Source: Merdivicinus sp050943495
Lineage (GTDB): Bacteria > Bacillota > Clostridia > Oscillospirales > Ruminococcaceae
Length of the DNA: 64,000 nt
Assembly: GCA_050943495.1 (NCBI GenBank)
Contig: JBMNPH010000005.1
Location: 1 to 64,000, forward strand
Direction of reading: 5' to 3'
The notes beneath the pieces were generated by a model. That model worked only from the letters and a program-made list of their open reading frames with translations. It was not told the DNA's origin and searched no databases. This document shows, piece after piece, positions 1 through 8,246 of this stretch. Made by a program: the position numbers and the translations under genes. The number at the start of each line of letters is the position of its first letter. Within the stretch, counting starts at the first letter, position 1.

Positions 1-40
1 GATAAAGTAACTTTACTTTTGGGACGTTCGATATAAAACA

Positions 41-94
41 AAGGGCAATTAATTCGATACAGAATAAAAAACTGTACCAAATTTTACTGCCCTT
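41..94 (-). terminator. Possible terminator of the polysaccharide operon
   Basis: Long imperfect hairpin just after the LCP stop: AAGGGCA/TGCCCTT at its base and a second paired block (GTACAG/CTGTAT) near the loop, followed on the minus strand by TTTGTTTT. The stem is interrupted, so the call is tentative. A separate small inverted repeat (AAAGTAA/TTACTTT) sits at 4-19. Confidence 0.45.
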
Positions 95-103
95 CATCAT
101 AGA

Positions 104-1381
104 TTAACTGGCGGAATATAGTAGGGTATTGATCCTGTCTTTGGCCTGATTTATGGACTCCTGCTTGGGAAGAATAACATATAGATCCTGGCCTGGCATG
201 GAAAAGGTGGGACGGTATGCACTGGCGCCATCCACAGTAAAAGAAGAGATTTCCCAGCTAGGATTCTCAAAAAGTTGCATAGCGGCCAATTCGGTAATTT
301 GATCTTCGGGCATATTTGTTTCGAAACTGCCGGACACCGCCTCCATAACAGAACGATAATTCTTTAAAATTGCCGGAGAGGCACACTTTTGAATGACAGC
401 ACGGATAACTTCCGCCTGATTTCGAGCGCGCTGATAATCTCCGTCCGGAAAGCTATATCGTTCTCGAGCAAAGGCAAGTGCCTCCAATCCGTTGAGCTGA
501 TTCCATCCCTTGTGATAATCCCGGATATTCTGTACCGTAAAATCATAATCAGAATAGACCTCAATCCCGCCTAATGCGTCAATAATTTCTACAAAACCGC
601 TGAAATTCAGTCGCACGTAGTAATCAATCGAAACATCATACAGACGTTCTAAAGCATCCACGGAAGCATCGATCCCATAAATTCCGGCGTGTGTCAGTTT
701 ATCCTTAGCACCGCCTGTTTCGGAAAATTCTACATAATAATCCCGCGGAGTTGAAACTAAAAGGATTTCGTCAGTACGGGTGTTCACAGCCATTAGAATA
801 TTGACATCACTTCGGGAACGAGCAGCTAGACCTCCAAACGTATCGATACCGCTGAGATATACCAGAAAACTCTCCGGAACCTTGTCGGGAACAGGCAGCT
901 GTTCCTCAGACTCTGAAACATCGGATAAGGAAAAATACCCGATTCGCCGCATTCCTTCTGTTATCCATTCATATCCTTCCGTTTCCGCGATACTCTGTAC
1001 ATAGGCTTCGTTCAGCACAATGGAACGGCACTGCTGATCCCGTAATCCATCCACTAAAGTAAATAGATTCTCATAGGCAGTAACAGTCGGTTTTTCCCCC
1101 AGGATTTCCTCCAACTTTACCAATAACTGTTCTTTCGCAATAGAATCATCCTTGGTGCTGATTCCGTAGGGATATCCGGCGGTATCCCTAATATCGGAAG
1201 CAGGGTCATCTTGCAGTACATACACGGACAGCACAGTATAAGGATTTTCAGGAGTTGTCACTTGTTCCAAGGTATTCCGGGCAACCAGATAATAGTAGGC
1301 TGCCATTCCGACCACAGATATCAGAAAAAATGCCGCTAGGCTGACTGCAGTATATACGATCCATCGATATTTCTTTTTCAT
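104..1381 (-). CDS. LCP (LytR-CpsA-Psr) family glycopolymer ligase
   Basis: 425 residues. LCP enzymes transfer undecaprenyl-linked glycopolymers (teichoic acid, capsule) onto peptidoglycan at the outer face of the membrane. One N-terminal membrane anchor is visible at about residues 9-31, an extracytoplasmic accessory stretch follows, and the LCP core runs from about 175 to 335 with SDVNILMAV, STPRDYYV, the NFSGFVEIIDALGGIEV block and the arginine-rich FARERYSFPDGDYQRARNQ segment expected to bind the pyrophosphate lipid. The start has a GGAGG site 8 nt upstream. Its ATG overlaps the stop of the phosphatase gene by 4 nt (ATGA), so it is the last gene of the polysaccharide operon. That position fits a job of attaching the finished polymer to the wall. 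Family call is firm; the exact substrate is inferred. Confidence 0.9.
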   Translation of the reverse strand: MKKKYRWIVYTAVSLAAFFLISVVGMAAYYYLVARNTLEQVTTPENPYTVLSVYVLQDDPASDIRDTAGYPYGISTKDDSIAKEQLLVKLEEILGEKPTVTAYENLFTLVDGLRDQQCRSIVLNEAYVQSIAETEGYEWITEGMRRIGYFSLSDVSESEEQLPVPDKVPESFLVYLSGIDTFGGLAARSRSDVNILMAVNTRTDEILLVSTPRDYYVEFSETGGAKDKLTHAGIYGIDASVDALERLYDVSIDYYVRLNFSGFVEIIDALGGIEVYSDYDFTVQNIRDYHKGWNQLNGLEALAFARERYSFPDGDYQRARNQAEVIRAVIQKCASPAILKNYRSVMEAVSGSFETNMPEDQITELAAMQLFENPSWEISSFTVDGASAYRPTFSMPGQDLYVILPKQESINQAKDRINTLLYSAS

Positions 1382-2058
1382 TTGCCTGCCTCCTTTCCGG
1401 AAAGACAGATTTTTTCGAAAATTTTACCGGTAGTGTCTGCAATTATTTCGCTGAATTCAGCAGCTTCGATCCGGCTTCGGAACCCAAACCCATAGGTCAC
1501 AGCCAGAAATGCAATGCCCGTTTCCCGAGCACCTTCTGCATCAAATGCACTATCTCCAACTAAAATGGTTTCTTCTCTTCGTGATCCCAGAATCCGTATA
1601 CAGCGTTGAATCAAATCTGCTTTGCTGAAATGATCGCCTGTATCCATGCCGCATACCGTATCAAAAATATGAAGCAATCCCTGTTCAGCCAGAATCTCCT
1701 TAGCAAATTGCTCGCTTTTCAGTGTGGCAACACCCAACCGACAATCGGCTTTCTGCAGTTGCAGAAGTGTCTCCTTCATCCCATCATATACCCGAATCTG
1801 ATGTTTTCCTTTTGCGGCGTAATATTCGCGATAACAGGCGGCGGCCTGTTCTGCTTCGGAAAAACTCATATCGCATAATTCCCGGAATACCCAGATGAGC
1901 GGTGCGCCGATTGCCCGCTGAACAAACGCATCCCCACCGAATTCCCGGTTCATCCGCTGCATAGTCCATCGGTAGGACTCAAAAATTCCCTGATAGGAAT
2001 CGACCAATGTCCCATCCATATCAAATAAAACGCATGAATATTTTCCATTTTTACGCAT
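1378..2058 (-). CDS. HAD-superfamily phosphatase (Gph/YjjG-like), possible sugar-acid phosphatase
   Basis: 226 residues. HAD phosphatase with the nucleophile motif LFDMDGTLVDS near the N-terminus, motif II threonine in GVATLKS, a lysine in HFSKADL and motif III in ILVGDSAFDAEGA; an all-helical cap lies between motifs I and II, as in phosphoglycolate phosphatase relatives. A start 18 nt further upstream is open, but AGGAG lies at the right distance from the ATG at 2058, so that start is chosen. It overlaps the upstream aldolase gene by 8 nt and the downstream LCP gene by 4 nt. In this setting, next to an aldolase and a CMP-Kdo synthetase, it could play the KdsC-like role of dephosphorylating a 3-deoxy-ulosonic acid phosphate; that is inference, since the cap type differs from true KdsC. 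Confidence 0.85.
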   Translation of the reverse strand: MRKNGKYSCVLFDMDGTLVDSYQGIFESYRWTMQRMNREFGGDAFVQRAIGAPLIWVFRELCDMSFSEAEQAAACYREYYAAKGKHQIRVYDGMKETLLQLQKADCRLGVATLKSEQFAKEILAEQGLLHIFDTVCGMDTGDHFSKADLIQRCIRILGSRREETILVGDSAFDAEGARETGIAFLAVTYGFGFRSRIEAAEFSEIIADTTGKIFEKICLSGKEAGK

Positions 2059-3652
2059 TATGGATCTCCTTTTCATAGATGGACGGCGTCAGAAAGGTGA
2101 GTTCTATTTCCCCAGACAATTTTTGCAGGCGCTGGGCAATCCGCTTCTGTTTTTCTGCCAGTTCTTCCTCATCTGCCTGAAAGTGAAATGCCTCGCGATA
2201 ATAACTCCCATTCTGCGAATAACGGAATCCATCAAATCCTGCCAACGAAACCTTCTGCGCCCCACAGCGCCGCAGCAAATTAAGCAGCATCAGCCCCGCA
2301 TTATCCGAAATCATTGCATCCGGAATGGTATATTGCGTATAATCCACGTACAAACAATCGGTTTTCCCGCTCAAATTCGAGGTTAGAATAGTCCGTACAT
2401 TTCCCAGCAGCCGGATTTCCGGTTCCAAAATATCCATCCGCTTATGACTGCTCACAAAACAGGCATCCATCGGAAACCGGGAGTCAGCAAAATTGACAGC
2501 GATTACAAAAGGATTTCTCTGCCGGATAAATTCGCGGATCCGATCTGACTCCGAAATCAGGCTCTTTCCTGGTGCCAACAGCAAAATTTCCCGCCCGGAA
2601 ATCCAATCCGTGATCTCCTGAACTGCCGCACGGTCATCAATTTTTCGGCTTTGATACTGCATATACAATTCTTCAATCAGCTCCCGATCATACAGGATGC
2701 GGTATTCTTCGGGGATTGACTGGATAATTTTTTCGATATCCTTCATTGTCAAGGTCTGCCTGTTGAGCAGATAGGAGGCATAATTGGGGTGGCAGACATT
2801 GCTGGCGGCAATGTGATACGGAACACTGTACCCCCATTCAAATTTTTTCCGGATCCCTACGATATACTCATCATAAATGTCCATCAGCATAGTGACATCA
2901 TACCGCTGGGCAATATTTTTATTGATATACTGGGTAATCAGTTCCGTTGGAAGATTTCCCGCCCCACGTCCCATACCATTGACGGAGGAATCAAGAATTA
3001 ATGTCCGTCTGGTCTGAATTTTCCCAAGGACCTGCGCATTGGAAAAGGCCAGCTGAAGATTGTTGTGCCCATGAAATCCCAGATGAATCGCAGGATCCAT
3101 ATTTTCATCAATCAGATAAAATCGATGGGACACCTCATTCCGGTACATACTTCCCAGTGTATCTACGATATAAAAGGCATATGGTTTCAGATTATTAATC
3201 TTTTCGACCAACTGAAGTAATTCCAAATCGCTGTAAAAGCCCGTACCTACCGGCTGCATAAAGACTTGATAACCTTTCTGCTGAATAATATGCGCCCATT
3301 CGATCGCCTTATCGATTTCCCCTTTGTGGAAGGTGAGACGGATTCCGTCAATGCTTTTCCCGTCACAGGGCGTCAATTCGGTAGGATGCAGTTCTTTTTC
3401 GCCAATGGCGATCATTGCCACATACATGGCCTTTCGTTTCTGCCGGGGCAATACCGCCTCAATTTGCGGAATATTCGGAAACAGGGAACATTCTTCATCT
3501 TCCACCATCCGGGTTAAAAAGCCACACTCGATAATATCGACTCCTGCTTTCTCCAGCTTCTCCAAAATGGAGGCAATCGTCTTTTTTCCGAATCGCCAAT
3601 CATTGACATATCCGCCATCCCGCAAAGTACAATCCAATATTTTGGTGCTCAC
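2051..3652 (-). CDS. HMGL/DRE-TIM-type aldolase fused to a C-terminal domain of unknown function
   Basis: 533 residues. The N-terminal 280 or so residues are a DRE-TIM barrel of the HMG-CoA lyase/4-hydroxy-2-oxovalerate aldolase family: DCTLRDGGYVNDW at the start supplies the catalytic Arg-Asp pair, and GFHGHNNLQLA supplies the metal-binding His-x-His. After a helical linker, residues about 345-530 form a second domain that opens with EILLLAPGKSL and VIAVNFAD, a nucleotide-fold pattern reminiscent of MptE/DUF115-like enzymes; I cannot name it with certainty. The start is GTG, overlapping the stop of kdsB (GTGA), with GGGGAGG well placed upstream. The pyruvate-aldolase fold beside a cytidylyltransferase suggests synthesis of a 3-deoxy-2-keto sugar acid. 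Barrel assignment is firm, substrate is inferred. Confidence 0.8.
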   Translation of the reverse strand: MSTKILDCTLRDGGYVNDWRFGKKTIASILEKLEKAGVDIIECGFLTRMVEDEECSLFPNIPQIEAVLPRQKRKAMYVAMIAIGEKELHPTELTPCDGKSIDGIRLTFHKGEIDKAIEWAHIIQQKGYQVFMQPVGTGFYSDLELLQLVEKINNLKPYAFYIVDTLGSMYRNEVSHRFYLIDENMDPAIHLGFHGHNNLQLAFSNAQVLGKIQTRRTLILDSSVNGMGRGAGNLPTELITQYINKNIAQRYDVTMLMDIYDEYIVGIRKKFEWGYSVPYHIAASNVCHPNYASYLLNRQTLTMKDIEKIIQSIPEEYRILYDRELIEELYMQYQSRKIDDRAAVQEITDWISGREILLLAPGKSLISESDRIREFIRQRNPFVIAVNFADSRFPMDACFVSSHKRMDILEPEIRLLGNVRTILTSNLSGKTDCLYVDYTQYTIPDAMISDNAGLMLLNLLRRCGAQKVSLAGFDGFRYSQNGSYYREAFHFQADEEELAEKQKRIAQRLQKLSGEIELTFLTPSIYEKEIHNA

Positions 3653-4392
3653 AGTATAACCTCCCCTCGCGCCAGCTTGTCCTGAACGACTCCCCGCACA
3701 TATTCCAGATCTTTAGGAGTATCTACCGATAGCGTTCGCGCTTCCACCGGAATCATTTTCAGCTTTTTTCCATGTTCCAAAAAGCGCAATTCGTTGATAT
3801 CTTCAATCCTCTCCAAACACCCTTTCGGCGTCTCTGCAAAAAAGCGCAATGCTTCCGGTGAATATGCTAATACACCGAGATGTTTATAATAATCATAATC
3901 CAGACTTGCTTTGGGATGCGGAATGGGGCTTCTGGAGAAAAACAAGGCATACCCCTCTTCATCGGTCACAACCTTGATGTTGCTCTCATCCACCGCCTCT
4001 GCCGGATGATGGATTTTCGTCATCAGGTTGGCTGCAAAAAAATTTTTTCCGTCTGTCGGAATCACCTGTTCCACAATGGACGGCTCGATCAGCGGCTCAT
4101 CTCCGTTGACACAGAGATAGACATCCGCCGGAATACTCCGGGACACCTCATAAAGCCGTTCCGTACTGGTTCGGTGATTAGGCGAAGTCATTACGCAGGG
4201 AATTTGATACTGCTGACATACCTGTCGGATTCGTTCATCATCGGTTGCGGCGTAAACCGCGTCGATCCGATCCGATTTCTGAACCTGTCGGCATACCCAC
4301 CAGATCATGGGACGTCCGCAAATATCTGCCAGTGGCTTTCCACGAAACCGACTGGATTCATAGCGTGCCGGTATGATTGCAACTGTTCGCAT
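3649..4392 (-). CDS. kdsB: 3-deoxy-manno-octulosonate cytidylyltransferase (CMP-Kdo synthetase) family
   Basis: 247 residues, the usual length for KdsB, which couples CTP to a 3-deoxy-ulosonic acid to give the CMP-sugar used by transferases. The N-terminus has IIPARYESSRFRGKPL with the CTP-binding Arg and Lys, then AATDDERI, the NHRTSTERLYE stretch (Kdo-type THxSGTER variant), the NGDEPLI metal-binding motif and a C-terminal ERIEDINELRFLE block typical of KdsB. The start is placed at 4392 because AAGGAGG lies 7 nt upstream; a longer frame reaches 4419 but has no such site. It sits 11 nt after the GT2 fusion gene and overlaps the aldolase start. Kdo activation is classically a Gram-negative function, so in this Gram-positive context the product is more likely a capsule sugar acid than lipid A core. 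Confidence 0.88.
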   Translation of the reverse strand: MRTVAIIPARYESSRFRGKPLADICGRPMIWWVCRQVQKSDRIDAVYAATDDERIRQVCQQYQIPCVMTSPNHRTSTERLYEVSRSIPADVYLCVNGDEPLIEPSIVEQVIPTDGKNFFAANLMTKIHHPAEAVDESNIKVVTDEEGYALFFSRSPIPHPKASLDYDYYKHLGVLAYSPEALRFFAETPKGCLERIEDINELRFLEHGKKLKMIPVEARTLSVDTPKDLEYVRGVVQDKLARGEVIL

Positions 4393-4403
4393 CTGTTTCC
4401 TCC

Positions 4404-6161
4404 TTATCTCCGAAGCCATGCCGCTAATGTGCGGAGAGGCTTGGTGATCCGCCAGGATGTGGAATTTTCGTACAGTTCCGCAACTTCCCGAATTCGCCGC
4501 TCTACTTCTTCCGCACTTGGTCCGGAAATCGGCATCGTTCGAACAGGTTCCGGAACTTTTGTTTTAGACGATTGATTTCCATTTCGTTCCTGCTTATATA
4601 AATTCCAATTTTCCAGAATTCGATCCGACCACATTTTCAGAACTCTTTCACTGACTGCCTCAAACCCTTCCGGAACCGGAATATCTGCACGTTTGCAGCA
4701 GTTCTCCCCGTCCTTCATGTCATAGGCCAGAATACTGGGAAGATAAACCGAAATTTCCTTTTTTAGCAACTGCTTGCGTCCATTGGAACGCAGGCCGAAA
4801 TGCAGAATCAGAAAATCCCGTATGCGATCTGCCAATGGCAAGAAAGCTTTGTTATAGATATTCTCTTCGCAGTAGGTGTCCAATAATGACTGGATCACAT
4901 AATGGTTTTGCAGTGATCCATAACAGCCTGTCGTCAGATCTTCGTCATTTTCAAATCCGAAAAAAATTGGATTCAAACGCAGCCGCTTCAAATTCAGATT
5001 GGCCCGATATTCCGGCTTCAGCACAATGCCGCCCAATTCGCTGAGAAGCTTCAGTGCGATATATTCTTCTGCAAATTCAATCTCTCCCGCATCCAAGGCC
5101 TTCCGCACACTGTCCGGCATCTGCTCTGCCGGATAGTTTTCCACAAACACCCGTTCACATTGTGGGAAATCCCTTTGGAGTGTCTCTAGATATTCCTCCG
5201 GAATCGGCCTCCCCAGATGAACGCAGATAAACCGTTCCGGTATCACGTCCTTCTCCAGAAAATCCAAGATCTTCCGGGTTTTCTTATCCTTTTCCAAATA
5301 GGAATTCATGCGAAAGTATCGTTGGTATTTCTTCAAAAATTCAATGAAATCCGCCTGAAACAGGATACGGGACTGCGTCATATTCCAGTAGAGCTGCTTT
5401 GCAATACAGTATACCGTTTCTTCCCGATACTGCGGATCACTGTTTTCGAGAAAATTGCGGAATGCCCGCAGAATATCCACCATCTGTCCCACAAAGGAGG
5501 TGGAAATGGTATTGGATCTGCGGTAGTAGTTGTAAAATGCCTCCTTGACGTAACCGATTTTGGGAGTCCGCGTCACCAAGGCCGGAATCAAGGCAATATC
5601 TTCAAACAACATTTTTTCATACCGGTTCTCTTCCCAGAGGCTTCGCCGGTAAATTTTATTGACACTGTACGTGATGTTGTTCCCATTTGCAATGTAATCT
5701 GAAAGATCCACCTCTTCCCGAGGATAGGAGGATACCACCGATGTCCGATTCTCGTCCACATACAAAATCCGCACATCGCACATCACAATATCGCAGTCTT
5801 CCGCCGATGCTTTCGCATACATAGCTGCATACATCTCCGGTTCGACGGTATCATCCGAATCCAGAAAGGCCACATATTCTCCTCTCGCAATATCCAGTCC
5901 GCTATTTCGTGCCATCCCCAAACCTTCATTTTGCTTATGGATGACGCGTATTTGTTCCGGATATTCCGCAGCATATCGGTCACAGATCTCCGGAGAATTA
6001 TCTTCACTTCCATCATCGACCAGGATAATTTCCTTTTCTTGCAGAGTCTGTGCCAGAACCGAATCAATCGCCCGTTCCAAATAATTCTCCACCTGATATA
6101 CCGGTATGATCACTGAAACCTTAATGTCCGGCTGTCCATTTTCTTCCTTCCATTCGTTCAT
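4404..6161 (-). CDS. Two-domain glycosyltransferase: GT2 plus GT32-like region
   Basis: 585 residues. Residues about 14-240 are a GT-A fold family 2 glycosyltransferase: VSVIIPVYQVENYL, ILVDDGSEDNS and the metal-binding AFLDSDD motif are all present. From about residue 310 a second region (RFICVHLGRPIPEEYL; ALKLLSELGGIVLKP) resembles GT32/capsular sugar transferases, but the DXD expected after the GGI strand is missing (GGIVLKPEY). The extreme C-terminus has NSTSWRITKPLR, a short motif commonly seen at the end of polysaccharide-locus transferases. The ATG overlaps the stop of the preceding transferase (ATGA) and has GGGAGG upstream. It probably adds a sugar to the lipid-linked glycan in the cytoplasm; donor and acceptor cannot be read from sequence. 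Confidence 0.82.
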   Translation of the reverse strand: MNEWKEENGQPDIKVSVIIPVYQVENYLERAIDSVLAQTLQEKEIILVDDGSEDNSPEICDRYAAEYPEQIRVIHKQNEGLGMARNSGLDIARGEYVAFLDSDDTVEPEMYAAMYAKASAEDCDIVMCDVRILYVDENRTSVVSSYPREEVDLSDYIANGNNITYSVNKIYRRSLWEENRYEKMLFEDIALIPALVTRTPKIGYVKEAFYNYYRRSNTISTSFVGQMVDILRAFRNFLENSDPQYREETVYCIAKQLYWNMTQSRILFQADFIEFLKKYQRYFRMNSYLEKDKKTRKILDFLEKDVIPERFICVHLGRPIPEEYLETLQRDFPQCERVFVENYPAEQMPDSVRKALDAGEIEFAEEYIALKLLSELGGIVLKPEYRANLNLKRLRLNPIFFGFENDEDLTTGCYGSLQNHYVIQSLLDTYCEENIYNKAFLPLADRIRDFLILHFGLRSNGRKQLLKKEISVYLPSILAYDMKDGENCCKRADIPVPEGFEAVSERVLKMWSDRILENWNLYKQERNGNQSSKTKVPEPVRTMPISGPSAEEVERRIREVAELYENSTSWRITKPLRTLAAWLRR

Positions 6162-7267
6162 AGGATCCTCCCTTTCCCGGATTGCTTGTCCAGATACCGA
6201 AGAATATGCCGAAGTTCATAGATTGTCCGGGGAACATAATAATTTTCGTCTGCATGCAGCCGGTAGAACTGATGCAGATACCTCCGAAGTACCGCGTCCT
6301 CTTTCCAGAGAACCTTCCCCTCAAACAGTTCATAAAGCATGACCGTATTCATATGGATTCCGAATACCAGCCGGCTGGTCAGCGCCGCATTCGAACATAC
6401 TGTAATTACCGCAGTATGCTGCAGATCTTCATTCATCAGAAATAATTCCCACGGAACATCCTCTGGACCGCGCCGTGTCAGTCCCAACTCAAACGGTACA
6501 TTAACCGGATTACGAGGATGCGGCTTTACGAGAAATTTTTCCGAACCAACTGTCTGCCTACATTCCCGCATCAGTTCCAAATCGTTGGTTTTGAGTCCCT
6601 CTGCGCGGAAAGATTGTTCCAGAAAGAGAAATTCCGGAGTTTTTTCCGGCCTCCGGTAATCAAAAACATAATTGAGCAGTTCCCGAAATTCCCAGTTTCC
6701 CAGCTGGATTTTCGGGAGTGCGTGATTGGGCAGATGGTCTCCCCGCATCGCAAGCCGCGGCTCATAAAGCAGAGTATGTGTTACCTTTTCCCGAATTTTT
6801 CCGCCATCCGGATGTCGGTTGATGGGAGCCCGATCCGCGCGGAGATAATCGATCACATAAGAGGAAAATCCATCCTCAAACCAGATAAATCGGCAAGGAT
6901 GCTCATAAAATCGGCAGGCCAGCATGCGGGTAAACGGATCAAAATTGGCAAAATAGATGGTCTCATAGTTTGTCAATTCGTCATCGAGTATCCAGCGGAA
7001 AGAGGCATCGGCATTTGCAAATCCTTCTGACAGTTCCGCTTCCTTTGCGGCAGCATACCGCCGATTCCATTCTTGCGTTCGGCCCGTAATGACCCGCTCA
7101 AATAAGCCGCTGTTTTTCAGTCGCGGCACCGTTTCCACCAGCTGCGGTGTTACATCTGTCACAATTAGATCCGCTGTACTGTCTGTCTCCATCGTTTCTT
7201 TGATGTGGATAGCTGTCAGCAACTGATAGACAGAATTGACCAGTATCAAAATTTGTTTCTTTCCCAT
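6158..7267 (-). CDS. Sialyltransferase/polysialyltransferase-like glycosyltransferase (GT52-type)
   Basis: 369 residues. The start QILILVNSVYQLLTAIHI, the central FIWFEDGFSSYVIDYL and the KPHPRNP segment near residue 245 are the pattern of GT-B fold CMP-sugar-dependent transferases (GT52, polysialyltransferase relatives), where the HP dipeptide contributes to donor binding. An ICSNAAL-like segment (TVCSNAALTSRLVFG) follows in the C-terminal half, as in those families. A modest AAAGGAAA site precedes the ATG. Its 5' end lies 170 nt inside the open frame of the upstream transferase gene. Together with kdsB in the same operon this suggests use of a CMP-activated sugar acid as donor. Family level is moderately sure; the linkage formed is unknown. 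Confidence 0.7.
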   Translation of the reverse strand: MGKKQILILVNSVYQLLTAIHIKETMETDSTADLIVTDVTPQLVETVPRLKNSGLFERVITGRTQEWNRRYAAAKEAELSEGFANADASFRWILDDELTNYETIYFANFDPFTRMLACRFYEHPCRFIWFEDGFSSYVIDYLRADRAPINRHPDGGKIREKVTHTLLYEPRLAMRGDHLPNHALPKIQLGNWEFRELLNYVFDYRRPEKTPEFLFLEQSFRAEGLKTNDLELMRECRQTVGSEKFLVKPHPRNPVNVPFELGLTRRGPEDVPWELFLMNEDLQHTAVITVCSNAALTSRLVFGIHMNTVMLYELFEGKVLWKEDAVLRRYLHQFYRLHADENYYVPRTIYELRHILRYLDKQSGKGRIL

Positions 7268-8246
7268 TTTGTTTCCTTTCTATGATCCAAATACGGAAAT
7301 GATGGCGAAGATTTTCCCAGCCTGTCGAATCCAAGCAACAGAGAATTTCCGGCTTTTTCCGGAATACATAAGGCAGCAGCTCTGCCGGAAAAATTTTCCG
7401 GATTACATAGGCATCCCGAAAAATCCCCCGATAATCCAGTGTATCATCCGGATGCGGTTTGATAATCAGTTTCCTGCCGCGCAATACTCCATCCCGCAGC
7501 TCTTCATAGAGTTTCCGCTGTTCTTCTTCGTTCATAATTCCCAGGCTGGCATAATGCCGGGTCAGCAGAATGATATCACCGGTTTTCCACAGCCGATGTT
7601 TCAGAAAAAATCGAATTACTTTTTTCCGATTCGTTTCCAGCAGTACGGCAAGCGCCTCCTCCACCGAAAAATCCTGATACCGACTGCCATCAAAATCTCG
7701 AGTCTGTGATTCTTTGCGGCAGATCACACGCTGAATCAGCGGATTACTGCCGTCAAACAGTCCGTATTTTCTCGCGATTGCGGCATGAAGCGGATATTTT
7801 TTAGCGAGCGTTTTCTCCAATTCCTCCGGTCGGCTCAGCATCCTCGCCGCATCCTCCAAAAAGACAAAGGGGATTCGGTTTTGAATCAGATACAGGGAGA
7901 AATAGAAATGCGCTCCTGCCACATATATGTCAGAAAAAGAGGAAATGGGGTAGGGGATAGTTCGCTGGTAACAGCGGATTGTTTCCTCTAAAATCTGTTT
8001 TTCGCTGCAGTGCGGAATCTGCAAATATGGAAACAGATAGACTTCCTCGAAAAAATGCCGACTTTTCAGTTTTCGTACTTGCGGGTACTTTCGGACAATA
8101 AAATCCGGCAGAATCAATACGGTCTTTTCCGTTGGGTGAAACAACATCCGATGCAGCATGACCTCCAACAGTTGATAAGAACTCACCGCATGGTACAGGA
8201 CCCTATCAGCAGGTTTCCCCGATTTATTATCCGATATGCGCTTCAT
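7098..8246 (-). CDS. Second GT52/polysialyltransferase-like glycosyltransferase, 3' end possibly frameshifted
   Basis: 382 residues as an open frame. It shares the layout of the next gene: YHAVSSYQLLEVMLH at the start, FVFLEDAARML in the middle and KLIIKPHPDDTLDY with the HP motif near residue 270. The last 60 or so residues are odd: after GWENLRHHFRI the frame runs 170 nt into the following gene, and that tail has no family character. In the +1 frame a TAG stop occurs just upstream of the next gene's ribosome binding site, so the ancestral protein probably ended there and a small frameshift has extended it. Start 8246 has GGAGG 9 nt upstream and overlaps the upstream gene by 20 nt. Probable role is transfer of a CMP-activated sugar to the growing chain. 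Confidence 0.68.
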   Translation of the reverse strand: MKRISDNKSGKPADRVLYHAVSSYQLLEVMLHRMLFHPTEKTVLILPDFIVRKYPQVRKLKSRHFFEEVYLFPYLQIPHCSEKQILEETIRCYQRTIPYPISSFSDIYVAGAHFYFSLYLIQNRIPFVFLEDAARMLSRPEELEKTLAKKYPLHAAIARKYGLFDGSNPLIQRVICRKESQTRDFDGSRYQDFSVEEALAVLLETNRKKVIRFFLKHRLWKTGDIILLTRHYASLGIMNEEEQRKLYEELRDGVLRGRKLIIKPHPDDTLDYRGIFRDAYVIRKIFPAELLPYVFRKKPEILCCLDSTGWENLRHHFRIWIIERKQNGKETNFDTGQFCLSVADSYPHQRNDGDRQYSGSNCDRCNTAAGGNGAATEKQRLI

